Positions 36,241 to 44,544 of a stretch of 64,000 bases of DNA are shown here, one piece after another. Within the stretch, counting starts at the first letter, position 1. Every line of letters starts with the position of its first letter. A program made the position numbers and the translations under genes. Where the stretch lies: contig NZ_PEIG01000005.1 of the NCBI RefSeq assembly GCF_002749975.1, positions 62,001 through 126,000 of the forward strand, written 5' to 3'. The notes beneath the pieces are model-generated. The model did no database searches, was not told the DNA's origin, and worked only from the letters and a program-made list of their open reading frames with translations. This stretch comes from Gloeocapsopsis sp. IPPAS B-1203. Lineage in GTDB: Bacteria > Cyanobacteriota > Cyanobacteriia > Cyanobacteriales > Chroococcidiopsidaceae.

Positions 36241-37797
36241 TTATAAATTGAATAACGTATTCATGATTGCTAACTGAGCAACAGGTATTTGCCCATAGGA
36301 GAATAAGCAAGGCGTCGTTTTAGGCAACGCTGGTAAAAACTCCTGCACTACATAGGGACTACCGTAAACGATTAAAGCTTGTAAATTGTCCGATTGTAAT
36401 AATCTCTTAAATAAGTCCTGGGCTAATTGAGTTAAACCAGCACTACCTCGAAATGGATTACCACGAATGAATAGTTGTAACACAGTAGGTTGACTGCTCC
36501 CAAGAGCTGTAGCTGGAGTATGACAATCGATCAGTTCAGTTGTATAGCCTAATTGTTTCGGAATCGCGATCGCTGGGCTAACCTCACTTAAAAAAGTGCA
36601 GTTGAGGAGATTATCGACAACCACTAAGTTGCGTAAAACGCCAGAAGTCACATCCACATTGATAGGGACAGAACCATAAATAACCTGTGCTGCTTGCAAA
36701 ATGTTGTTAACTATCCCAAATGCTGCGGGTTGAGCTAATTCTTGTAGTGTAGGCATAGGGTACTCAACCTGCTGTTTAGCCTGCCAGATGCGTTCTACTG
36801 AAGTACGAATTCGATCTAAAGAAATGCGATCGCTCTTGACTGCGTGACAAACAGCTTGGATTGCGGCTTCGGGTTCAAGTGGCATTAATAAAATATCTGC
36901 TCCTGCTTCTACAGCTAAAACTGCCGCTTCTTCAGTTCCGTAGCGGTTAGCTATTGCTCCCATCACTAAAGCATCAGTCACGACTAATCCCTCAAATCCC
37001 AACTCCTGACGCAATTGTTGAGTTAATATCTTTGGCGATAGTGTTGCTGGATATTCGCTATCCCAAGCGGGAATGAGCAAATGGGCACTCATGACAGCAT
37101 CAACCCCAGCCGCGATCGCGGCTCGAAATGGTGGTAATTCGATTTTTGCTAATCTTTCAAGTGAGTGTGGAACAACAGGTAATTCAAGATGAGAATCTGT
37201 TGCCGTGTCACCATGTCCTGGAAAATGCTTTGCTGCGGTAAGTACAGGGGATTTTTTAGCGCCTTGAATAAAAGCTGTTGTTAATTGACTGACAATTTCT
37301 GGAGTTTCGCCAAAGGCGCGAACGTTAATGACAGGGTTTGCCGGATTGTTATTGACATCTACTACTGGTGCTAATACCCAGTTGATGCCAATTGCTAACG
37401 CTTCTTGCGCAGTCACAGCCCCCATTTGCGATGCATATTGTATGGCAGTATTGAGATCTCGCTGTGCGATCGCACTCAGTGCCATTGGTGGAGGAAACTC
37501 TGTAGCACCGGAAAAACGTTGTCCGACGCCTTCTTCAATATCTGCGGCAATGAGTAAAGGAAATTTTGCCCAATTTTGGAGTTGTTGCGATCGCAGCGCA
37601 ATTTCTCCCGCACTACCTCCCAACAAAATGACACCACCAACACCCATTTCTAGCCAATACTGCAACTTAGCTGCGGGAGGTTCCCACTGTGGGTACTGAA
37701 TTTGATGATCGAATAAATAGCCAGAGGCGCGAACGACAATCATTTGGGCGACTTGTTCGGCTAGCGAAAGACTATTGATATCGGGAAGCGATCGCAT
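36241..37797 (-). CDS. Family 3 glycoside hydrolase, beta-N-acetylhexosaminidase (NagZ-like)
   Basis: 518 residues. The TIM barrel (about 1-345) has IAADIEEGVGQRFSG, the N-acetylhexosaminidase loop AAKHFPGHGDTATDSHLELP with the catalytic His, and LVVTDALVMGAI containing the nucleophile Asp. A C-terminal alpha/beta domain (about 370-518) is present, which short NagZ enzymes lack. It removes GlcNAc from muropeptides or glycoconjugates. No signal peptide is seen, so cytosolic peptidoglycan recycling is the best guess. It is followed by rbfA upstream on the same strand (34-base gap). Confidence 0.88.
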   Translation of the reverse strand: MRSLPDINSLSLAEQVAQMIVVRASGYLFDHQIQYPQWEPPAAKLQYWLEMGVGGVILLGGSAGEIALRSQQLQNWAKFPLLIAADIEEGVGQRFSGATEFPPPMALSAIAQRDLNTAIQYASQMGAVTAQEALAIGINWVLAPVVDVNNNPANPVINVRAFGETPEIVSQLTTAFIQGAKKSPVLTAAKHFPGHGDTATDSHLELPVVPHSLERLAKIELPPFRAAIAAGVDAVMSAHLLIPAWDSEYPATLSPKILTQQLRQELGFEGLVVTDALVMGAIANRYGTEEAAVLAVEAGADILLMPLEPEAAIQAVCHAVKSDRISLDRIRTSVERIWQAKQQVEYPMPTLQELAQPAAFGIVNNILQAAQVIYGSVPINVDVTSGVLRNLVVVDNLLNCTFLSEVSPAIAIPKQLGYTTELIDCHTPATALGSSQPTVLQLFIRGNPFRGSAGLTQLAQDLFKRLLQSDNLQALIVYGSPYVVQEFLPALPKTTPCLFSYGQIPVAQLAIMNTLFNL

Positions 37798-37831
37798 TAC
37801 GGTAAATTATTGATAAAGTGTGTGCTGCAGC

Positions 37832-38254
37832 TTAAATATCGTCTTCATTGCTATCAAACTCATCAAACTCCTCTTGGGTTGCTACTGCGTTATCAATTTG
37901 ACGATTTTGATTAAGTTGGTTAATCAGCGATAAAACTCTATTACCGCGCTCGATTGAACGATCTTCTTGGAAGACAATTTCTGGCGTTCGCCGTAAGCGG
38001 ACTCTTTGCCCTAATTCACTACGGACGTATCCAGTTGCAGATTTTAAGCCAGCCATAGTTTCTGCTCGTGCTTCATCAGTACCATAAATACTGACAAAAA
38101 TTTTGGCGTGTTGGAGATCGCCCGAAACATCGACATCTGTCACACTCACCATTCCTGCACCCACGCGATCGTCTTTGATATCGTGGAGTAGCATTTGGCT
38201 GACTTCGCGTTTAATTAATTCGGCAACGCGAGAAACGCGACGACTAGTAGCCAT
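37832..38254 (-). CDS. rbfA: 30S ribosome-binding factor A
   Basis: 140 residues. The KH-like core shows [38 protein letters not shown] and [20 protein letters not shown]. An acidic C-terminal tail ([12 protein letters not shown]) extends past the domain. RbfA helps mature the 5' end of 16S rRNA and is needed for growth in the cold. It sits between the DUF751 gene and the GH3 gene on one strand and may be co-transcribed with both. Confidence 0.94.
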   Translation of the reverse strand: MATSRRVSRVAELIKREVSQMLLHDIKDDRVGAGMVSVTDVDVSGDLQHAKIFVSIYGTDEARAETMAGLKSATGYVRSELGQRVRLRRTPEIVFQEDRSIERGNRVLSLINQLNQNRQIDNAVATQEEFDEFDSNEDDI

Positions 38255-38309
38255 TACTGTTCTACTTCCTCACTATATGTTGTCTTTACTTATTCTTTCT
38301 CGCTCTGGC

Positions 38310-38516
38310 TTAAATCGGATCTATCCCTAGCATGGCTCGCAGCGTAAATGTAACAAAAACGATCGTCCCAATAAATACACCAATGAGTGCGATCGCTGTA
38401 ACTGGACGCTTGAACAGTGGAGCAAGTGGTGCAAATGCGTTTAAAAAGACACCCAGGATAATCGTAATGAAATAGCGGGGGTAGCGCGAGATGTTTTGCC
38501 AAAATCCATCAAACAT
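38310..38516 (-). CDS. DUF751 (Ycf33-like) small membrane protein
   Basis: 68 residues with two membrane helices: RYFITIILGVFLNAFAPL and VTAIALIGVFIGTIVFVTFT. MFDGFWQNISRYPRYF matches the N-terminus of the DUF751/Ycf33 family, which is conserved in cyanobacteria and some plastids. Its function is not known. It lies 55 bases upstream of rbfA, an arrangement I recall from other cyanobacteria. Confidence 0.85.
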   Translation of the reverse strand: MFDGFWQNISRYPRYFITIILGVFLNAFAPLAPLFKRPVTAIALIGVFIGTIVFVTFTLRAMLGIDPI

Positions 38517-38762
38517 CTTGTGTTATTGAAATATTTTTTGGAGTTTTCTTATTTGCTTAATATTATATAGCAGTCATATTTAGTTATGAAATATTATTTT
38601 TAAACGCAGACGTGGAGCGGCATGCCGCAGGCTACCACTCCAGACACAGAGTTCACAGAGAATGAATGAAGAGATAATTTGATACTTTCTTATTATCGCT
38701 TCAATTCCTAAAATATTTTGTAAAATTGACTTAAACTTGATGTTTCAGTTGCGTTTTTATTA

Positions 38763-39593
38763 ATGTTCAATCAAGAACCTAGCTATCCAAAACCATTTTT
38801 GAAATGGGCAGGTGGAAAAAATAAGTTAATTCAGCAATATGTTTCTTTGTTTCCACAGGAAATTCTTCACTACTATGAGCCTTTTTTAGGAGGTGGGGCA
38901 GTATTTTTCTACTTATATAATAATTATTCGGTTAGTTATGCAGACCTCTCAGATATTAATCCTGAGTTAATTAATACATACTTATGTATAAAACACGATG
39001 TTGAAGCCGTTATTTCTTTATTAGAACAGCATCAAAAAAAACATAATAAGGAATATTACTACTATATGCGCTCTTATAATACAGACAATTCTGTGGAACG
39101 AGCTGCACGGTTAATTTATTTAAATAAAACTTGCTTCAATGGTTTATATCGGGAAAATTCTAAGGGTGATTTTAATGTACCGATGGGAAAATATAAAAAT
39201 CCACAAATTTGTAATCCTGAATTACTGCGTGCTGTAGCGCAAGCACTCCAAATAACTTCAATAGAAGTAAAGCCGTTTGAGGCAGTTTTGAACTATGCTG
39301 AAAGTCATAAAGATTTTGTGTACTTCGATCCTCCTTATTATCCTCTAAGTGAAACTAGCAACTTTACTGCTTACAGTCGTGATGCTTTTAATAAAGACGA
39401 TCAGATTAAATTGAAAGATGTATGTGTAGAGTTAGCTCGAAGAGGAGTAAAAGTGATGCAATCTAACTCGGATTGTCCTTTTATAAGGGAACTTTACAAA
39501 GATTTCAAAATTTATGAAATCAAAGCTCCTAGAGCAATTAACTCGAACGCCAGCAAACGAGGTAAAATTTCAGAAGTATTAATTACTACCTAA
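38763..39593 (+). CDS. Orphan Dam-family DNA adenine methyltransferase
   Basis: 276 residues. The SAM motif is PFLKWAGGKNKLIQQY, followed by YYEPFLGGGAVFFYLY, and the catalytic motif is YFDPPYYPLSETSNFTAYSR, close to the DPPYAPLSATANFTAY of E. coli Dam. N6-adenine methylation of GATC is thus expected. No restriction gene adjoins it. The gene is AT-rich with no HIP1 site, unlike neighbours, so it may be acquired, or ancient but poorly adapted in composition. HIP1 (GCGATCGC) contains GATC, so genome-wide sites would be targets. Confidence 0.9.
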   Translation: MFNQEPSYPKPFLKWAGGKNKLIQQYVSLFPQEILHYYEPFLGGGAVFFYLYNNYSVSYADLSDINPELINTYLCIKHDVEAVISLLEQHQKKHNKEYYYYMRSYNTDNSVERAARLIYLNKTCFNGLYRENSKGDFNVPMGKYKNPQICNPELLRAVAQALQITSIEVKPFEAVLNYAESHKDFVYFDPPYYPLSETSNFTAYSRDAFNKDDQIKLKDVCVELARRGVKVMQSNSDCPFIRELYKDFKIYEIKAPRAINSNASKRGKISEVLITT

Positions 39594-39625
39594 TAGATAT
39601 TGTTAGTAGTAAAATACTCTTATAT

Positions 39626-40528
39626 TTATAAGTGAACTATACCTCGATCAAAAACTTGATTTTTAGTATCAATGGCTTGAATTTCGATGCGATCGCTGTA
39701 TACTTCATAAGCAGCAAAACTTAATTTTTCGGCAGAATGTCCTGTCCATTCTGAACGTCCGACTGGGCGAACTCCAGCACCAGCGCCACAAGTTAAATAG
39801 GTTGTACCATTAATTGTGCGAGTACGTTCGTAATTGTGGTCATGTCCATTAATGTATAACTTTACATTGTATTTTTGAAATAGTGGAGTTAAGTCTTTGA
39901 TTAACTCTTGATTTTTGCCGTAATGACCAGAAGAATAAATTTGGTGATGTCCAAAGACAACTTTCCAAGGTGCATCACTGCGGCTCAGTTCAGTTTCTAG
40001 CCAAGGTAATTGCAATTTCCAATCAGCATTATTATTAGTATCTAAAGCAAAGAATTGCACAGCATCACGCTGGAAAGTATAGTAGCGTCCTTGCATATTA
40101 AACCCTGGATACTTAACTTGAGGATCGCCATTTGCTGTGCGAATATCGTGATTACCCAGACAAGCACGGAATTTAACGCCTTGTTTTAATAAGGGTTCAT
40201 ATGGGCGTTCAAAAACTGCACCTATTTTTTCGATTTCTCCCTCGTTGTAAATATTGTCTCCAGCTAAAATAGCTAAGTCAAAAGCGTTTTGCTTGTGATG
40301 TTTTGTCATTGCTTGCGCTACAGCATATTGCCCTTTGGCACCAGTTCCCGTGTCGGCTAATGAAACAAATCGTAAAATTGGGTCGGAGGTGAGTGGTTGA
40401 GCTTGAGATACTAAGTTGAGATCAGAAGTGTATTCGCCGCTGTGACTTTGAAGTTTTTTACCTAGCAAAGCCAAACCAAAACTACCAATACCACTGAGAA
40501 ATACAAACTGACGACGTTTGAGAGGCAT
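39626..40528 (-). CDS. Tat-exported metallophosphoesterase
   Basis: 300 residues. The N-terminus KRRQFVFLSGIGSFGLALLG resembles a Tat signal (RRxF), so export in folded form is likely. Metal-binding motifs are LADTGTG, GDNIYNEG, GNHD, GHHQIYSS and NGHDHNYER, the order found in purple-acid-phosphatase-like calcineurin-fold enzymes. The substrate is probably a phosphomonoester in the periplasm. It converges on the dam gene. Confidence 0.88.
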   Translation of the reverse strand: MPLKRRQFVFLSGIGSFGLALLGKKLQSHSGEYTSDLNLVSQAQPLTSDPILRFVSLADTGTGAKGQYAVAQAMTKHHKQNAFDLAILAGDNIYNEGEIEKIGAVFERPYEPLLKQGVKFRACLGNHDIRTANGDPQVKYPGFNMQGRYYTFQRDAVQFFALDTNNNADWKLQLPWLETELSRSDAPWKVVFGHHQIYSSGHYGKNQELIKDLTPLFQKYNVKLYINGHDHNYERTRTINGTTYLTCGAGAGVRPVGRSEWTGHSAEKLSFAAYEVYSDRIEIQAIDTKNQVFDRGIVHL

Positions 40529-40638
40529 AATTACACCTTTGGGGAATCAAACCTCACAATGATAGATTAAGGCTGAGTAGGCAGCAACGTCAGAATGAAA
40601 CTTAATTGATGTGTAATTTACTGCCTTAGTAGCAAGTG

Positions 40639-41553
40639 ATGTCACAACCACCCAATCCACAACCGCCATCGTCTCAACCGCAAGAACAAGTCACTTCCGA
40701 TTTAGGGTTTGTGAAAAAGCAGAGTGTGAGAGTGCTGCGTGGGACAATTAATGTCTTAGAAAAATTAGCAACAAAACTTGAAACTGAACCAACAATACCC
40801 ACCACACCATTCTGGAAGCAACTGCAACGCGGATGGAGTAGATTTTTAGCCAGAATTCGTCATTTTTTGCCTGGAAATACTTCACTATCAGATACAGCAT
40901 TGACGGGTATCATTGCTGGAATTGTTGCCGTTGTGGTAGGAACAACAGTCTTTTTCTTATCACCAAAATCACCAGCGCCAGAAGTCGCCGAGGTACCACC
41001 AGTACTTATTCAAGAGGAACCAGAACCACCACAAGCAGAACTTGCGCCAACCATACCACCGGAAGCAGTTGCAGAAGCGCCACAACCAGTTACAGAACCT
41101 GCACAAGCAGAACCTGAATTCATACCTGCACCATCAGAATTAGTTGCACCAGAACCACCGCAAGCAGTTGCAGAAATTCCTTCACCTGTTCCCTCAGAAA
41201 TAGCACCTTCTGAACCAATTATTGAACCTGTGCTACCTGTTATCGAACCCACACCCGAACAGAATTTAATTGCAGCAATCGAAAAGCAAGTTGCAGAAGT
41301 TAGCGATCGCTATGGTGACGGTATCATTCAATCACTTCAAGTCAATTTTCCGGCAAATAGTCTCACTGTGAAATTAAAGACTGATTGGTACAATTTGGAA
41401 CCATCACAACAAGATAAACTAGCGGCACAAATGTTTCAGCGAGCCAAGGAGCTTGATTTTATTTACTTAGAAGTTGTTGATTCTCAAGGAAATTTACTCG
41501 CTCGTAGCCCAGTTGTTGGGGAAAATATGGTGATTTTGAAACGACAAGCATGA
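40639..41553 (+). CDS. Membrane-anchored Pro/Glu-rich protein, unknown function
   Basis: 304 residues from the ATG at 40639. A basic cytosolic N-terminus (about 90 residues, GFVKKQSVRVLRGTINVLEK) precedes one membrane helix (GIIAGIVAVVVGTTVFFL). A long Pro/Glu/Ala-rich stretch (about 115-205, repeats of PEPPQA, EIPSPVP) spans the periplasm or wall. The C-terminal 90 residues form a small alpha/beta domain (LIAAIEKQVAEVSDRYGDGI, DKLAAQMFQRAKELDFIYLE). I do not recognise the family; the architecture suggests an envelope spacer. Confidence 0.7.
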   Translation: MSQPPNPQPPSSQPQEQVTSDLGFVKKQSVRVLRGTINVLEKLATKLETEPTIPTTPFWKQLQRGWSRFLARIRHFLPGNTSLSDTALTGIIAGIVAVVVGTTVFFLSPKSPAPEVAEVPPVLIQEEPEPPQAELAPTIPPEAVAEAPQPVTEPAQAEPEFIPAPSELVAPEPPQAVAEIPSPVPSEIAPSEPIIEPVLPVIEPTPEQNLIAAIEKQVAEVSDRYGDGIIQSLQVNFPANSLTVKLKTDWYNLEPSQQDKLAAQMFQRAKELDFIYLEVVDSQGNLLARSPVVGENMVILKRQA

Positions 41554-41576
41554 AATAAGTGTAGAGGCGAGTAGTA

Positions 41577-41603
41577 GGGTATGAGGGTATGAGGGTATGA
41601 GGG
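41577..41603. repeat. GGGTATGA octamer repeat
   Basis: Three exact tandem copies of GGGTATGA between convergent genes. Confidence 0.85.
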
Positions 41604-41639
41604 AAATTGACAATTATCTTTTACACGCCCACACTCCCA

Positions 41640-42329
41640 CTAACTAATCGCGGCTCGATATGCCTTCACTAAAGAATCGATTCCAGTAATGGCTGTACCG
41701 ACAACGACGGCGTATGCTCCTAAATCGAGTGCTTGACGTGCCATTTGAGGAGAAGAAATACCGCCTTCACATATTACTGGAACTGAAAGTTTTTCTACCA
41801 TTTGTGTCAGGAGTTCAAAGCCAGGAGGAGATAAATGTGTAGTTTCACTTGTGTAGCCGTAGAGAGTTGTTCCGACAAGATCTGCACCCGCAGCGACAGA
41901 GGCGATCGCTGCTTCCATCGTATCGACATCTGCCATCACAGGTTTGCCAAGTTTTTGATGAATTCGTTCAATTAAGGAAGTCAGAGTTTCTTTCTCTGGG
42001 CGCTGGCGTTGCGTAGCATCAATGGCGATAATATCTGCTCCCGCTTGAGCGATCGCCGCTGCATGGTGAAACTGCGGCGTAATATACACGTCGTAGCCTG
42101 GTATTTGTTGTTTCCACAGCCCAATAATTGGTACTGTACAGCGCTGTCTGACTGCACTAATGTGTTCAGGTGTATCAATTCTGACGCCTACGGCTCCTTG
42201 ATTCGTAGCCGCTTGCGCGATCGCTGCAATAACCATCGGCTCATGCAACGGCGAGTCAACTGGTGCTTGACACGAAACAATTAAACCTTGCTTCAGCTTT
42301 ACTACTACACTATTAAACTCATCTGCCAT
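41640..42329 (-). CDS. nanE: Putative N-acetylmannosamine-6-phosphate 2-epimerase
   Basis: 229 residues in a TIM barrel. LKQGLIVSCQAPVDSPLHEP, GVRIDTPEHISAVRQ, PIIGLWKQQIPGYDVYITP, ADIIAIDATQRQRPE and VICEGGISSPQMARQALDLG match NanE, which interconverts ManNAc-6-P and GlcNAc-6-P. No other sialic acid genes are nearby, so it more likely serves amino-sugar salvage here. Confidence 0.9.
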   Translation of the reverse strand: MADEFNSVVVKLKQGLIVSCQAPVDSPLHEPMVIAAIAQAATNQGAVGVRIDTPEHISAVRQRCTVPIIGLWKQQIPGYDVYITPQFHHAAAIAQAGADIIAIDATQRQRPEKETLTSLIERIHQKLGKPVMADVDTMEAAIASVAAGADLVGTTLYGYTSETTHLSPPGFELLTQMVEKLSVPVICEGGISSPQMARQALDLGAYAVVVGTAITGIDSLVKAYRAAIS

Positions 42330-42361
42330 ATATTTAAGTGTTACTTGCTATCTAATTACGC

Positions 42362-44329
42362 TTACCCTTGCCCCTCTACTCCTGGCAACCAAACTGTGAA
42401 AACTGAACCATTACCGACAACTGATTCGACTTCAATGCGTCCTTGATGCAGTTCTACTAAGTGTTTGGTAAGGGCTAAACCAAGCCCTGTTCCTTCATAT
42501 TGGCGACAGTAGGGTGTGTCTAGCTGCTGAAATTTTTCAAAGAGTAATGATAACTGATCTTCTGGAATACCAATGCCTGTGTCTTCAACTTGAAATACTG
42601 CCGTGTTTTGCTCTAGCCAAGCCCGTAATGTGACTTGTCCTCCAGCTGGGGTAAATTTTACCGCATTACTTAAGAGATTCCAGAGAATTTGTTGTACGCG
42701 TTTAAGATCTGCGGTGATGCGATCGCATGATGCATCAATTCTTAAATCTAAATCAAGGTTAACAGCTTGCTGTGCAGCAACACTAATGAAAGATTGCAAG
42801 CTAGTTTCAGCAATTGATCTCAAGGAAAACTCGCTTCTATCTAAAATTGCCTTACCAGCTTCAACCTCTGATAATGTCAAAATATCATTGATCAGAACTA
42901 GTAAATGTTCGCCACTATTGTGGATAGTTTGTAAATATTGACTCTGACGCTCAGTTAATTTACCCAATGGCCAGCGTAATAGTGTCGCGGATAATCCGAT
43001 AATACTTGTCAGTGGCGATCGCAATTCGTGACTCATCGTCGCCAGAAATTCGCTTTTCGCACGATTTGCAGCCTGCGCGGCGATTAAAGCATCTTGGAGG
43101 GCTTGGGTACGTTCTGAGACTCGTTGTTCGAGTAGTTGCTTTTCTTGTGTTAAAGATTGCATTAACTCGGCTTGGTGAATGGCGATCGCCAGTTGTTCGG
43201 CAATTCGTTGTAATAAATTTTTTTCACTGTCGCGCCAGTTGCGATCGCTACATTGATGCGCGATGAGTAAACCCCACAGCTTCTCTTGAAAGACTATTGG
43301 TGCTGCTAGCTTTGCCCTTACTTGGCTCTCGCGCAAGAACTCTAAAAGACACTGTGACAAAACGTATGTCTTTTCTATATCGTCTACGGCAAGGGTAAAG
43401 CCTTTGCGATACTTATCCCAACATTGCGAACTTGGTACAAAACAACCTGCTTCACGGTAATTCAACATAGAGGGAATTGATTCTGCTGCACGGGCTTCGT
43501 ACACCACACACCCAGAATGTTGCCAGGTATTGCTATGGTGCAGCGCCTGTGATGAGGCAGTTCCTCCCTGATGGCTATCTGAGTCGCGAGCGCTATTTTG
43601 TTCAAACTGATAAATTATTAAGCGATCTAATTGTAGAAAATCACGGACATGATTAACTGCTGTAGAAAGAATAACTGATAAATCTAAACTTTGACGAATT
43701 TGATTTGTGAGTTGGTTTAACAGCCGTTCGTGAGAAATCTGCTCTTTGAGAGCATCTTCTACAGGTTGACAAACAGACACGTAAGGATATTCAGTTTGCG
43801 CTGCGATCGCCTTCTCTTTAGTAAAGATAGATAATAGTAAAAGTGAAAAGTAACTTTGCAACTTAGCATCATTTGGCTGTAAGCTTTGACAGTACTGAGC
43901 CAGAGTTTGGTAAGCTTGAGAATCGTGCTGAAGAGTATTGCCCAGTTTTTGCAAAAAACGAGCGATCGCATCTTGATCAAATGTTAAAGTAGCATCAATT
44001 GAAGTCTCTTGCTGAGCAGATATTAAAAATTCGCTAGGTAGTGATGAATCTCCAGCATCGTTAAAGTCTTCCATCTTGACTGAATTCTGAAGGTTTAGTT
44101 TTTCAGGTTCCTCTTGAGATCCTAAAAGCAGCGCACTAAACCCTTGGGATATGATGACAATAAATTGTTGCTTCTTCTGAGGAACAGGAATTGATAAGAG
44201 AATGTCTTGTGTCAACACCACAGCTTCTGTTTCTGCGACTTGAGCCATCTGATGCAACAACTGCCTAAGTTGCTCAAAAATTGTCAAAGGCAAAGTGCCA
44301 TGAAAGCTCAAATCTTCAGGATGGAACAT
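42362..44329 (-). CDS. GAF sensor histidine kinase with cyanobacteriochrome-like GAF
   Basis: 655 residues. After an N-terminal region of about 190 residues without a clear family, a GAF domain (about 215-395) has LDRLIIYQFEQ, REAGCFVPSSQCWDKYRKG, DDIEKTYVLSQCLLEFLRES and QVRAKLAAPIVFQEKLWGLL, close to bilin-binding GAF domains. A Cys sits where the chromophore Cys is expected, but Leu replaces the usual His after it. The kinase core has TMSHELRSPLTSIIGLSATL, NLLSNAVKFTPAG, DTGIGIPEDQ and GTGLGLALTKHLV. No receiver is attached and no regulator adjoins. Confidence 0.85.
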   Translation of the reverse strand: MFHPEDLSFHGTLPLTIFEQLRQLLHQMAQVAETEAVVLTQDILLSIPVPQKKQQFIVIISQGFSALLLGSQEEPEKLNLQNSVKMEDFNDAGDSSLPSEFLISAQQETSIDATLTFDQDAIARFLQKLGNTLQHDSQAYQTLAQYCQSLQPNDAKLQSYFSLLLLSIFTKEKAIAAQTEYPYVSVCQPVEDALKEQISHERLLNQLTNQIRQSLDLSVILSTAVNHVRDFLQLDRLIIYQFEQNSARDSDSHQGGTASSQALHHSNTWQHSGCVVYEARAAESIPSMLNYREAGCFVPSSQCWDKYRKGFTLAVDDIEKTYVLSQCLLEFLRESQVRAKLAAPIVFQEKLWGLLIAHQCSDRNWRDSEKNLLQRIAEQLAIAIHQAELMQSLTQEKQLLEQRVSERTQALQDALIAAQAANRAKSEFLATMSHELRSPLTSIIGLSATLLRWPLGKLTERQSQYLQTIHNSGEHLLVLINDILTLSEVEAGKAILDRSEFSLRSIAETSLQSFISVAAQQAVNLDLDLRIDASCDRITADLKRVQQILWNLLSNAVKFTPAGGQVTLRAWLEQNTAVFQVEDTGIGIPEDQLSLLFEKFQQLDTPYCRQYEGTGLGLALTKHLVELHQGRIEVESVVGNGSVFTVWLPGVEGQG

Positions 44330-44544
44330 GCTCTGATGTCTAATTAAATTAAATCTTGGCTAAATTGCTTTGCACTGCGGGTTTTCTTTCTGTTGCAAGT
44401 TATTGAGCGTCAATACGGTTAAGACATTGTAAAGGCTCAAAATTATTACTCAAACTAAGGGCAAGGCAATGCTTAGCCCATGTTTTAACCCTGACCTCTG
44501 AACTTTGATATAAATCTACATTATGCATTATATAAAACAACGTT

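Noticed and set aside
41010-41252. Minus-strand Gly/Ser-rich frame
   Set aside because: It is the complement of the Pro/Glu repeats in the envelope protein.
44330-44544. Cobalamin riboswitch upstream of cobN (and of cbiD)
   Set aside because: No B12-box-like conserved string or suitable fold is visible in either leader.
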